Below are positions 18,074-25,883 of a stretch of DNA of 39,302 nucleotides, in pieces. Location: contig CAINMH010000029.1 in NCBI GenBank assembly GCA_903850745.1, forward strand, positions 1 to 39,302, given 5' to 3'. The stretch is from an uncultured bacterium. Its GTDB lineage: Bacteria; Actinomycetota; Actinomycetes; S36-B12. The position numbers and the translations under genes are program-made. The first letter of the stretch is position 1. The number at the start of each line of letters is the position of its first letter. The notes under the pieces were generated by a model. The model made no database searches, had not been told where the DNA came from, and saw nothing but the letters and a program-made list of their open reading frames with translations.

Positions 18074-18324
18074 TCGGGGCCGTCATAATCCTCTGCCGTT
18101 CGGGACTCGTCGATGCGACGGTTTATCCGGCCAAAAAACGATTGCACATTTCCCGCAGCCGAATTTCGTTGACGATTGAGCACGACAAGCGAAATCCCCC
18201 CAGAGACAAGAATCGCAGCCACGAGGGCTGGGAACCCGCGCCAGGAAGTGAACAGCTGCAGTGGAATCCAGATAACGAGGAATAGACCCACTCGTGCGAG
18301 CGTGTACAGCAACAGACCGCGCAT
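18016..18324 (-). CDS. DUF4229-type small membrane protein
   Basis: A 102-residue protein with two hydrophobic segments (about 5-25 and 30-49), then a basic stretch, then an acidic proline-rich tail. This shape and the neighbourhood (beside menA) fit the DUF4229 family of actinobacteria, whose function is unknown. It starts with ATG and has a TAACGT box 6 nt upstream instead of a ribosome-binding site. The last 58 bp overlap the end of menA on the other strand. Confidence 0.75.
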   Translation of the reverse strand: MRGLLLYTLARVGLFLVIWIPLQLFTSWRGFPALVAAILVSGGISLVVLNRQRNSAAGNVQSFFGRINRRIDESRTAEDYDGPDHQEGETPPSASPNPNSAP

Positions 18325-18336
18325 GAAACCACGTTA
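18325..18336 (-). promoter_or_regulatory. Leaderless promoter of the DUF4229 gene
   Basis: Minus-strand TAACGT (18336-18331) is followed by GGTTTC and the ATG at 18324, the same 6-nt spacing seen at the other leaderless starts in the window. Confidence 0.5.
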
Positions 18337-18342
18337 TCGGGT

Positions 18343-18348
18343 TAGTGT
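18343..18348 (+). promoter_or_regulatory. Candidate -10 box of the PLDc_N gene
   Basis: TAGTGT lies 29 nt before the GTG of the PLDc_N gene and only 6 bp from the divergent -10 box of the DUF4229 gene. The leader would hold the AGAGGGG ribosome-binding site. No -35 element is clear. Confidence 0.3.
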
Positions 18349-18377
18349 GAGACTCTCGACGCTAGAGGGGTGCCAGA

Positions 18378-18668
18378 GTGCTAAGAGTTATAGGTGCGAT
18401 CCTCGGGATTGCGATCTACATCTATTTTCTCGTTGATGTAGTTCGGTCTTCACGTGCGGGCTCTCGCGCGCTGCCAAAGTACGTCTGGCTTCCTGTTGTC
18501 GTGCTGATACCGATAGTGGGCGGAATCATTTGGACACTGTTCGGGAAGCCCCGAACTGCCCGCAAAAGGCAAAACATTGCGCCAGATGATGACCCAAAGT
18601 TTTTGCGCAATCTCGACGAACAAGCTTGGCGCGAGAAAATGCGCAAGCAACGCGAAGAAGAGGGCTGA
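18378..18668 (+). CDS. PLDc_N domain membrane protein
   Basis: A 96-residue protein with two membrane segments (about 3-24 and 36-54) around a short loop, followed by a charged tail rich in Lys, Arg and Glu. The pattern, with PKYVWLPVVVLIPIVGGIIWTLFG as its core, is that of the phospholipase D-nuclease N-terminal (PLDc_N) family. The catalytic PLD domains are absent, so enzyme activity is not expected. The GTG start at 18378 has AGAGGGG 7-8 nt upstream. Its TGA directly abuts the stop of the convergent ccsB. Confidence 0.8.
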   Translation: MLRVIGAILGIAIYIYFLVDVVRSSRAGSRALPKYVWLPVVVLIPIVGGIIWTLFGKPRTARKRQNIAPDDDPKFLRNLDEQAWREKMRKQREEEG

Positions 18669-19637
18669 CTAGAACCCCTTGTAAGAATGCAGCCCCTGCA
18701 CGAAAAGATTGACGCCGAAGTAGTTGATCAAGAATGCAAGGAAACCCACAAGACTGATCCAGGCGGCTCGTCGGCCACGCCAGCCAGCAGTCGTGCGTGC
18801 GTGGAGGAAAGCGGCATAGATCACCCACGTGATGAATGCCCACGTCTCCTTGGGGTCCCAACCCCAGTAACGACCCCAGGCACTCTCCGCCCAAATGGCG
18901 CCCGAAACGACGGCGAAAGTCCACAAGGGGAAGGCGAATGTCAAAATCTTGTAGTTGAGAAGTTCGAGCCGCTGCGCACTCGGAAGCCGTGAGACTGGCG
19001 GCTCCTGGCCCTCGGGCGTACGACGGAGGCGTCTTTCTTGCAGGAGATAAGCCAGCGTCACTCCGGCTGCGATAGTGAATGCTCCCCCACAGATCACAGC
19101 CGCAGACACGTGAATGATCAGCCAGTAGGACTTGAGCGCGGGCACCAGTTGCGCGGCTTCGGTGTAGAGAACCTTGACCGCAAGACCGAGGGTGAGCAAC
19201 ACCACCGTCGTGACATAGATGCCAAGCCAACGTACGTCACGGAAGAACGAGAAGATCAAGAAGACAGCGAGGACTCCCAGTGCGGACGTGAGGGAGAACT
19301 CATACATGTTCCCCCAGGGAACGCGTCCGGCCCATATTCCACGCATCACGACCGCAACGAGGAGCACTGCAAAAGCGAGCCAAGTGAGAGACATGCCGAC
19401 ATTGGAAGCGCGGCGACCCTTCGGCAACTCAGTAACGGGCTCTACGGCAGAAACCGCCGGTGGCTCGCTGTCGCCCGCGGATCCCACGAGCGCAGGGACA
19501 CGGTCACGAACCACAAGCTTTTTTGCACGGGATCCTGCGTATGAGACCGCAAATGCAACCATGGCCATGGTGATGATCGCCATGGCGATATAGACGACCA
19601 AAAGACTCAGCTCAGCTAGACCCATGGTTTCCGTCAC
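18669..19637 (-). CDS. ccsB: System II cytochrome c maturation protein CcsB/CcsA (ResC type)
   Basis: Heme-handling membrane protein that works with ResB to deliver heme to apocytochromes c outside the membrane. The 322 residues have a first helix, a variable soluble loop (about 33-75), then a block of membrane helices. The heme-binding tryptophan-rich motif is AWGRYWGWDPKETWAF in the C-terminal third, and conserved histidines lie in flanking helices (IIHVSAAV and AFLHAR). The GTG at 19637 overlaps the resB stop as GTGA and has GGAAG 6 nt upstream; an ATG four codons later is possible. Last gene of the rex-ccs run. Confidence 0.93.
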   Translation of the reverse strand: MTETMGLAELSLLVVYIAMAIITMAMVAFAVSYAGSRAKKLVVRDRVPALVGSAGDSEPPAVSAVEPVTELPKGRRASNVGMSLTWLAFAVLLVAVVMRGIWAGRVPWGNMYEFSLTSALGVLAVFLIFSFFRDVRWLGIYVTTVVLLTLGLAVKVLYTEAAQLVPALKSYWLIIHVSAAVICGGAFTIAAGVTLAYLLQERRLRRTPEGQEPPVSRLPSAQRLELLNYKILTFAFPLWTFAVVSGAIWAESAWGRYWGWDPKETWAFITWVIYAAFLHARTTAGWRGRRAAWISLVGFLAFLINYFGVNLFVQGLHSYKGF

Positions 19638-21199
19638 TTGCGTCTTCCATTCTGTGCAGAATCACTCGCCGCAGCAGTTGCCACGTCGTTCACAAGACTT
19701 TCAAGGCGTTCATCATCTCCCCGCGCCAGCCCAGCTGCCACAACGGTACTTCCTGTTTCTGCGGGGCGCGCTCGGACCCACATGCGGCGCCTCTTCACAA
19801 ACAGGGACAACAAGAGTCCGACTATGGCAAACGTCACAGCAATGAGCGCGATGCCCTGCCCCGGATCGTGGGCGATCTGGAAGGAAGCCCAACGGGTGAA
19901 ATCAACGAACTCAACGGAGCCCATCCCGTCTGGAAGGGTCCACGTCTCTCCGGGGCGAAGCGCCTCTCTGCCGGTCAAGGTCATCTGGGCCGTATCAAGT
20001 CGATACACGCTCTGCGTCGCACCGGTGTTCAGCCCCAAGTCGCCAACCCACGCTGACATGAAGAGGCCGGGATCATCTGGGGCTGGGAAGGTCGAATACG
20101 GCCCGAGAATTTCGTCAAGGGCCGCGGTAGGCAGAAATAGCCCCTGAATGCCAATTTGAGGAGTCGCATCGGGGACCTTGACTACGCCCGTCGAGGTGAA
20201 ACTGCCATCTTGTGGGAGAAACGGCACAGTGTCATCGAAGACGACCGCTCCCGTCGTGTCTCGAACGATGATGTGCGGCGCATAGCCATGTCCCACAAGA
20301 AAGACCTTGACCCCATCAACCGATAACGGCTCATTCACGCCGATCGTGGTGTCGTAGGGAACAGCACCGGGTGTGTCACGGACGGTGAGTTTTCCTTCGA
20401 AGAATCTTGGAGCTCCACGTTGCGCTTCGCCCCGCTCGAATTCAGCAGTGAATTCATTAAGGGTGAATGAGAACGGCGGCAAGTCAGAGGGGCTGACCAT
20501 ACGTCCGCCACCCCACACGTCGTACTGCGTAAGCGTGTCAGAGAACCCCTTGCCCGACACCACAATCACATTGCCTTTCCATCCCCACAAGGAGCCATAA
20601 CCAACTCCGATGAGCAAGACGATCAGCGCAATGTGAAAGACAAGGTTGCCAGTCTCTCGCCAATATCCTTTCTCGGCGGCAATCCACGGCCCTCCCTCGT
20701 CCTGGCCACGACGTACCCGCCAGCGCTTCGCGCGAAAGACTCGTTCTGCTCTGTCGATGACTGCATCGGAGCCAAGCTCGCTGGAGACTTCCGTTGAACT
20801 CGACAGACGAGTGAGATTGCGCGGCGCAACCGGTGGTTTTGCCCGGAGTGCTCGCGCATGCATGAACGAACGCGGGAGGATGCAGCCAATTAGCGAAATG
20901 AAGAGCAACAGGTAGATGGCCGCAAACCACGGAGACGCATATACATCGAAGAAGCCAAACCTCTTGAGGATCGGCCCCGAGGTCGGATTATTGGCGATCC
21001 ACTCGTTAACACGTACCGGATCAATCCCCTGTTGCGGCAGAATAGATCCAGGGATTGAGGCGATCGCCAAAAACACCAACAGGATGAGCGCCGTGCGCAT
21101 GCTGGTCAGCTGCCGCCAGGCCCATCGAAAGAATCCCTTAGTTCCTAGGGGCGGAGGCGCAGCGGGTTGCGTGGATAGATCCGAGGCGAGGTCTGACAT
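19634..21199 (-). CDS. resB: Cytochrome c biogenesis protein ResB
   Basis: Partner of CcsB in system II cytochrome c synthesis. The 521-residue protein has three N-terminal helices (about residues 35-55, 85-110 and 180-200), a long extracytoplasmic domain, and one C-terminal helix (about 450-470). SIPGSILPQQG and the later WRETGNLVFHIALIVLLIGVG are recognisable family stretches; the histidine in the latter is a candidate heme ligand. The ATG at 21199 shares one base with the ccdA stop (an adjacent GTG at 21202 is the alternative). Confidence 0.93.
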   Translation of the reverse strand: MSDLASDLSTQPAAPPPLGTKGFFRWAWRQLTSMRTALILLVFLAIASIPGSILPQQGIDPVRVNEWIANNPTSGPILKRFGFFDVYASPWFAAIYLLLFISLIGCILPRSFMHARALRAKPPVAPRNLTRLSSSTEVSSELGSDAVIDRAERVFRAKRWRVRRGQDEGGPWIAAEKGYWRETGNLVFHIALIVLLIGVGYGSLWGWKGNVIVVSGKGFSDTLTQYDVWGGGRMVSPSDLPPFSFTLNEFTAEFERGEAQRGAPRFFEGKLTVRDTPGAVPYDTTIGVNEPLSVDGVKVFLVGHGYAPHIIVRDTTGAVVFDDTVPFLPQDGSFTSTGVVKVPDATPQIGIQGLFLPTAALDEILGPYSTFPAPDDPGLFMSAWVGDLGLNTGATQSVYRLDTAQMTLTGREALRPGETWTLPDGMGSVEFVDFTRWASFQIAHDPGQGIALIAVTFAIVGLLLSLFVKRRRMWVRARPAETGSTVVAAGLARGDDERLESLVNDVATAAASDSAQNGRRK

Positions 21200-21939
21200 C
21201 ACACCACCGTCTCAAATCCAGGCACCAAAGTGCGCATCCAAATCGTGAGGTCATTCCAAAGACCCGTCACCAGCAGAATCCCGATCACGACTAGGAGCGC
21301 ACCGCCCACCCTCATGATCACTGCATAGTGGCGTTTAACCCAACTAAGCGTTCCGCCGACGCGGGAAAACAAAAGTCCGAGCAGGATGAATGGCACGCCA
21401 AGACCAATGCAATAGGCCAGCGACAAAATTGCTCCGCGAAGCGCACTCGCTTCCGTGAATGCAAGTGTCTGCACCGCTGCCAAGGTTGGGCCAATGCAAG
21501 GGGTCCAACCCAGGCCAAAGAGTATGCCCAACAAGGGCGCACTCCATAGCCCGAAGGTCGCGACTCTATGGGAACGCCACTCACGTTGCATTCCGGGAAT
21601 CAGTCCCATAAAGACAAGGCCCATAAAAATTACAAGCACGCCAAGCACGCGGGTAATGACGTCCTGCCACTTCAATAGGGCCTGGCCCAATTCACCGAAT
21701 GCAACCCCATAAGAGACGAAGAGCACAGAGAACCCCAGGACGAACAGCGCGCTTCCCAAAAGTACGCGTGATTTCTTGGCACCTTCTGCAATTTCCGCAC
21801 CCGTCAGTCCGGTGACATACGACAGGTATCCGGGCGCGAGCGGCAACACACACGGGCTTAGGAATGAAAGCAATCCGGCGACTACCGCGAGTGGGAGAGC
21901 GAGAAGCAGTGATCCGCTCATCACGGTGTCGGTGATCAC
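21199..21939 (-). CDS. ccdA: Cytochrome c biogenesis protein CcdA
   Basis: Membrane thiol-disulfide carrier that brings reductant across the membrane to ResA, keeping the apocytochrome CxxCH cysteines reduced. The 246 residues form six hydrophobic segments. The redox cysteines lie in LSPCVLPLAPG (helix 1) and GWTPCIGPTLAA (helix 4), the family hallmark. The GTG start overlaps the resA stop as GTGA. Position between resA and resB fits the canonical system II order. Confidence 0.95.
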   Translation of the reverse strand: MITDTVMSGSLLLALPLAVVAGLLSFLSPCVLPLAPGYLSYVTGLTGAEIAEGAKKSRVLLGSALFVLGFSVLFVSYGVAFGELGQALLKWQDVITRVLGVLVIFMGLVFMGLIPGMQREWRSHRVATFGLWSAPLLGILFGLGWTPCIGPTLAAVQTLAFTEASALRGAILSLAYCIGLGVPFILLGLLFSRVGGTLSWVKRHYAVIMRVGGALLVVIGILLVTGLWNDLTIWMRTLVPGFETVV

Positions 21940-22514
21940 GACGATTCCGCGAGCAACGAGTCAATCAAGCCCTGCAAGGTGGATTGCGAAGTGGGTCCAA
22001 GAATTCGAGCTGCAACACGCCCCTGCTTGTCCACAATCACAGTTGAGGGAATCGCCTGCGGTGGTAGCGAATCACCAAAGAGCAACTGAATCTGGCCATC
22101 GGTGTCGACGACAGAAGGGAACGTGATCGCGTAGGTTTTGACGAATCCCTGCGCAGCCGCAAGAGAATCGCGTGTGTCTAATCCCAGCATTAAGAAACCG
22201 GCCGCGCGATTCTGGGTCCACACTGCCTCGAGCGCTGGGGCCTCGGCGCGACAAGGGCCACACCAGGAGGCCCAGACGTTAATAGCGATAACTTCGCCGC
22301 GGTGGTCCGCGAGTGCAAAATTCTCGTCAGTCAAAGTTGTGCCGGTGAAATCGGGTGCGGCTACGCGCTGGTTCGGATCAAGCAACACAATCGAGCCATC
22401 TCCCGCTACGAAACCTTGTCCCGCGGTCGCATTAGTGGCTCCCCCACCACCGCATGCAGAGAGCACGACAACAAGCGACGTCAGCAGCGCAGCGAAGATG
22501 GCACGTGTGCGCAC
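21936..22514 (-). CDS. resA: ResA/TlpA-type thiol-disulfide lipoprotein
   Basis: A membrane-anchored thioredoxin-fold reductase for apocytochrome c. The 192-residue precursor has a signal peptide with lipobox LSAC (18-21), so Cys21 is the lipid attachment site, followed by a glycine-rich spacer. The active site WCGPC has Cys84 and Cys87, and the cis-proline loop reads IPSTVIV. The start codon is GTG at 22514. It follows the histidine phosphatase gene by 7 nt and overlaps ccdA by 4 nt. Confidence 0.93.
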   Translation of the reverse strand: MRTRAIFAALLTSLVVVLSACGGGGATNATAGQGFVAGDGSIVLLDPNQRVAAPDFTGTTLTDENFALADHRGEVIAINVWASWCGPCRAEAPALEAVWTQNRAAGFLMLGLDTRDSLAAAQGFVKTYAITFPSVVDTDGQIQLLFGDSLPPQAIPSTVIVDKQGRVAARILGPTSQSTLQGLIDSLLAESS

Positions 22515-22521
22515 TGAGGCC

Positions 22522-23160
22522 TCAGGCCCCTCGCGCCGTCAGATCATCTGCGGTCAGCAGATCCCTCGCCGGCTCGGTGTAACTGATAGCGACTAGTCGG
22601 GTGTCATCAAAAGTGAACGTGGTCAGTGAGGCTAGAGCACACTGGCGATACTGCGGGTTGTGCCAGAGCCGGCGACTCTCTGCCGACAGCCGAGCAATCC
22701 AGACCGGGAGCTGGTGACTCACGAGAACAGACTCGCGACCTCGATGGGTATCGCGCGCTGAAACCACGGCATCGCGCATGCGACGGGCGATCTCGTTATA
22801 GGGCTCTCCCCACGAAGGCGTGAACGGGTCATAGAGATGACGCCATGCCGAAGGCCTACGCAACACCCCATCACCCACGCTCACTCGCTGCCCTTCAAAC
22901 ACATTGCCCGCTTCGATGAGTCGATCATCTACTCCGATGGGCACTTGATGCGCGCTGGCAATGGGCCCAGCCGTCTCTTGAGCACGTTCAAGAGGCGAAG
23001 CGACCACCGCGGCGATGTCGTGGCCGCTCAGATAATCGGCCACTCGGGCCGCCATGGCCTGACCGCGTTCGGAAAGATGGAAGTCAGGCAGGCGCCCATA
23101 AAGCACCTTCGTCGGATTGTGCACCTCACCGTGACGGAGCACGTGAACAACAGTGTCCAT
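22522..23160 (-). CDS. Histidine phosphatase (phosphoglycerate mutase-like) family protein
   Basis: A 212-residue member of the histidine phosphatase superfamily. RHGE (9-12) supplies the phosphorylated histidine, SPLERAQET and the VSHQLPV stretch supply the second arginine and histidine. The substrate is unknown. A homologue sits in the same place, next to the ccs genes, in mycobacteria (Rv0525 as I recall), which hints at a link with heme or cytochrome c supply. The ATG at 23160 shares a base with the hemDX stop; a GTG one codon earlier is possible. Confidence 0.88.
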   Translation of the reverse strand: MDTVVHVLRHGEVHNPTKVLYGRLPDFHLSERGQAMAARVADYLSGHDIAAVVASPLERAQETAGPIASAHQVPIGVDDRLIEAGNVFEGQRVSVGDGVLRRPSAWRHLYDPFTPSWGEPYNEIARRMRDAVVSARDTHRGRESVLVSHQLPVWIARLSAESRRLWHNPQYRQCALASLTTFTFDDTRLVAISYTEPARDLLTADDLTARGA

Positions 23161-24767
23161 CACGTGGCCTTACGACGAGCCGCCGTTCGACGTCGGCTGG
23201 GACGCCAGACATGCTCTCCACTTTCGGCAGCTGCGACCCGCAGCGACTCTCCATGTGCGGCAAGCGCGACGGCTAATGCCTCGGGAGTGGAATCCTCTGC
23301 GAGGACATCCACACGCAGGCCGTGCTCTTCCGCTGTCTTGGCGGTCTGCGGTCCGATGCACGCGACCACAGTGGTCGCGTGTGGCTTGCCTGCGATTCCT
23401 ACGAGGTTGCGCACGGTACTGCTCGACGTGAAGAGCACCGCGTCGAAGCCACCGGACTTAATCGCCTCGCGGGTCTCGGCGGGGGGCGGAGCAGCACGAA
23501 CAGTGCGGTACGCAGTGACGTCTTCTACTTCCCAGCCGAGCTCGGCCAATCCCGCCGCGAGAGTCTCGGTCGCGATGTCTGCGCGAGGCAGGAACACCCG
23601 ATTGATCGGGTCAAGCAGGTCGTCGTAGGGCGGCCATTCTTCAAGCAGCGCGTGACTCGTCTGATCAGTGACGGGAACTAGGTCGGGACGCACGCCAAAA
23701 TTGATCAGTGCCTGTGCAGTTCCTTCGCCAACAGCAGCGACCTTCAAGCCAGCGAATGAACGGGCGTCGAGGCCGTACTGCTCCAACTTTTCGCGTACGG
23801 CACGAACGGCGTTGACGCTGGTGAAGCCGATCCACTCGTAGCGACCGGAGACAAGTCCGTGCACGGCGCGCTCCATCTGGTGCGGAGTGCGTGGAGGTTC
23901 AACCGAAATAGTTGGGACTTCAACTGGGATCGCACCAAACCCACGGAGTCGGTCGGTGAGAAGACGCGGCTGATCCTGTGTGCGCGGAACGAGAACGCGC
24001 CAACCGAAGAGGGGCTTGACCTCAAACCACGACATCCGCTCACGTTGTGCGACTACATCTCCAACAACGACAATCCCGGGTCCTGCTTGACGAGCGTTTT
24101 TCACATCAGTGGCGACATTGCCCAAAGTTGAGACGACTGAACGCTGCTCAACCGTGGTTCCTCCGCGAGTAATCACGATGGGTGTCTCGGCCGAGCGACC
24201 GGCCGCAAGTAAATTGCGCGCAATGTCTGGAGCTTGGTCCGCACCCGACATGAACATGAGGGTGTGATGGGCATCGGAGAAGCGCGACCAGTCCATGTCG
24301 GGTGCGTCAGCGTCCAAAACCTGGAAGGTGCGGGTACGGCCACCAGTGAGGGTAAATCCGGCATAGACCGGCACGCCCGTCACGATGCTGACACCTGGCG
24401 CTACCTCGAAGGGAATCTTCGCCTTGTGGAGTGCCGCAACTTCAATCGCGAGTGCGCCGTCAACCACCGGGTCTCCTGCAAAAAGGCGCACCGTGCGCTG
24501 ACCGGCCTTGGCAGCCTCTGCGACTAGTCGGGCACGCCCTTGATGGTCGAGCGGGATGCCGTTCTCATCAATGGTGTTGAGAATCTGGGCTTCTGCATTG
24601 ACATGCACCTCAGCAACCGACAGAACTGCTGTGTCGCACACCACGACCTCTGCCGTCGAGAGGAGGTGAGCCGCTCTCAAGGTGAGCAGGTCCGGATCTC
24701 CGGGCCCGGCGGCAACGAGGGAAACTGCCCCGATGGTGGGCTTGCGTTTACTGCGTAAATCGCTCAT
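23160..24767 (-). CDS. hemD: Fused uroporphyrinogen-III C-methyltransferase-like / uroporphyrinogen-III synthase
   Basis: A 535-residue two-domain protein. Residues 1-240 resemble the tetrapyrrole methylase fold (VAAGPGDPDLLTLRAA at the start, then VVGDVV), and about 245-505 is the uroporphyrinogen-III synthase domain (WRVLVPRT, FTSVNAVRA, FTSSSTVRN). The second domain makes the first macrocycle of heme and corrin synthesis. The methylase half is degenerate: the usual GGDP-phenylalanine motif reads RLFAGDPVVDG, as in mycobacterial HemD, so SUMT activity is doubtful. The C-terminus is rich in arginine. The ATG at 24767 overlaps the rex stop by 4 nt. hemA, hemC, hemB and hemL are not adjacent. 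Confidence 0.9.
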   Translation of the reverse strand: MSDLRSKRKPTIGAVSLVAAGPGDPDLLTLRAAHLLSTAEVVVCDTAVLSVAEVHVNAEAQILNTIDENGIPLDHQGRARLVAEAAKAGQRTVRLFAGDPVVDGALAIEVAALHKAKIPFEVAPGVSIVTGVPVYAGFTLTGGRTRTFQVLDADAPDMDWSRFSDAHHTLMFMSGADQAPDIARNLLAAGRSAETPIVITRGGTTVEQRSVVSTLGNVATDVKNARQAGPGIVVVGDVVAQRERMSWFEVKPLFGWRVLVPRTQDQPRLLTDRLRGFGAIPVEVPTISVEPPRTPHQMERAVHGLVSGRYEWIGFTSVNAVRAVREKLEQYGLDARSFAGLKVAAVGEGTAQALINFGVRPDLVPVTDQTSHALLEEWPPYDDLLDPINRVFLPRADIATETLAAGLAELGWEVEDVTAYRTVRAAPPPAETREAIKSGGFDAVLFTSSSTVRNLVGIAGKPHATTVVACIGPQTAKTAEEHGLRVDVLAEDSTPEALAVALAAHGESLRVAAAESGEHVWRPSRRRTAARRKAT

Positions 24768-25471
24768 GCGCTGCACTCCGGAATCGTCACAGTCCTGCGC
24801 TGTTCATGGAACGCAAGGATCTGTAGTTCAACAGCGAGATCCACTTGCCGGATCTCTACATCTTGAGGAACCGCCAGTGTCACGGGCGCGAAGTTGAGGA
24901 TGCTTCGTACCCCTGCCTGCACTAGACGATCACATACATACTGAGCGGCCGCTCCAGGTGTAGCGATCACACCGATGCGCGCACCACCTTCACGAACAAT
25001 TGCTTCAAGCTCCGTCAATGAACGCACGCACATCTGTACGCCGTCCACCACCGGGGAGCCGACACGATCAACAGAAATATCAACGACACCCACAACGCGA
25101 AAGCCGCGGGAAGGTAGCCCCTGATAAGCCGCAAGTGCGGTACCGATATGTCCGGCACCAACGATGACGACGGGGCGCTCCGACGAAATGCCGAGAGCCT
25201 GCGTGACGTGGGCGAGTAGAGAGAAGACGTGGTAGCCAACGCCACGCGTGCCCTGTGATCCAAGATGAGATAGGTCGCGTCGGACATTTGCACTCGACAC
25301 ACCAGAAGCTGCCGCGATCTCCTCAGAGGACACGATGTCAACGTGGCTCTCGGCGAGTGCGGCTAACACACGTTGGTACACAGGAAGCCGCGCGATCGTC
25401 GCGTCGGGGATCTCTCCTCCGATGCGACGCGCGGACCCCTCACGTGGAGAGTGTCGTAATGTCACGGGCAC
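24764..25471 (-). CDS. rex: Redox-sensing transcriptional repressor Rex
   Basis: NADH/NAD+-responsive repressor of respiratory and fermentative genes. The 235 residues comprise a winged-helix domain (about 24-95), with IPDATIARLPVY, VRRDLSHLG and TRGVGYHV, and a Rossmann domain with GAGHIG (105-110) that binds NAD(H). A 20-residue N-terminal extension precedes the conserved part. The start is GTG at 25471; a second GTG two codons on is possible. It heads a run with hemDX, the phosphatase and the ccs genes, and the upstream region has a candidate Rex half-site, suggesting autoregulation. Confidence 0.94.
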   Translation of the reverse strand: MPVTLRHSPREGSARRIGGEIPDATIARLPVYQRVLAALAESHVDIVSSEEIAAASGVSSANVRRDLSHLGSQGTRGVGYHVFSLLAHVTQALGISSERPVVIVGAGHIGTALAAYQGLPSRGFRVVGVVDISVDRVGSPVVDGVQMCVRSLTELEAIVREGGARIGVIATPGAAAQYVCDRLVQAGVRSILNFAPVTLAVPQDVEIRQVDLAVELQILAFHEQRRTVTIPECSA

Positions 25472-25516
25472 CTACATTGAGCGCGGTGGCCGACCACTCG
25501 GCCGACGAGGGCAAAC

Positions 25517-25545
25517 ATTATGGATTCCGGGGGATTCACACAAAA
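25517..25545 (-). promoter_or_regulatory. Promoter of rex operon with possible Rex half-site
   Basis: On the minus strand TTTTGT (25545-25540) and CATAAT (25522-25517) are 17 bp apart, one of the best -35/-10 pairs in the window. TTGTGTGAA overlaps the -35 box and resembles half of the Rex operator TGTGAA-N6-TTCACA; the second half is poor. The leader would be about 40 nt. Confidence 0.5.
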
Positions 25546-25584
25546 TTGACCTGAGGGCCGCGGGCGATGTATAGCAGCCCAACT

Positions 25585-25827
25585 TCAGGAGGTGAGGGCC
25601 GCCCGGAGCCGGTCAACGTCCACGCCCCAGTGCGAGACCTTGTGCCCATCTACGAGGACAACCGGTATCCACTCCCAATACGCATCAGCAAGGGCTGGAT
25701 CGTCAAAAATTGAGCGTTCCTCCCACTGCACCCCCAGGGGCCCACAGACCTCCGTCAGGATAAGTGCCGCCTCCTCGCATAGGTGACAGCCAGGCTTGCC
25801 TACGAGGGTCACACGGGCATCGGCCAT
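25585..25827 (-). CDS. Glutaredoxin-family (DUF836-like) protein
   Basis: An 80-residue thioredoxin-fold protein with the redox pair CHLC (Cys14 and Cys17) after strand 1 and a cis-proline in WIPVVLVDG. The size is that of the small glutaredoxin-like proteins found between the HAD phosphatase and heme/rex genes of actinobacteria. The partner is unknown. It is divergent from the HAD phosphatase gene. A TAGGCT box at 25863-25858 on the minus strand could be its -10 box, giving a leader of about 25 nt. Confidence 0.85.
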   Translation of the reverse strand: MADARVTLVGKPGCHLCEEAALILTEVCGPLGVQWEERSIFDDPALADAYWEWIPVVLVDGHKVSHWGVDVDRLRAALTS

Positions 25828-25871
25828 GGCATCAGTCTCGCAGGGGTACGCACTCGAAGCCTAGAGCCGGT

Positions 25872-25883
25872 TACCCTGACACG
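25872..25883 (+). promoter_or_regulatory. Leaderless promoter of the HAD phosphatase gene
   Basis: TACCCT (25872-25877) is followed by GACACG and the GTG at 25884. The spacing matches the other leaderless starts here and supports GTG as the start. Confidence 0.5.

Noticed and set aside
25530-25550. A complete Rex operator upstream of rex
   Set aside because: Only the half TGTGAA is good; the second half (GGAATC in place of TTCACA) does not fit, so it is reported as a half-site only.
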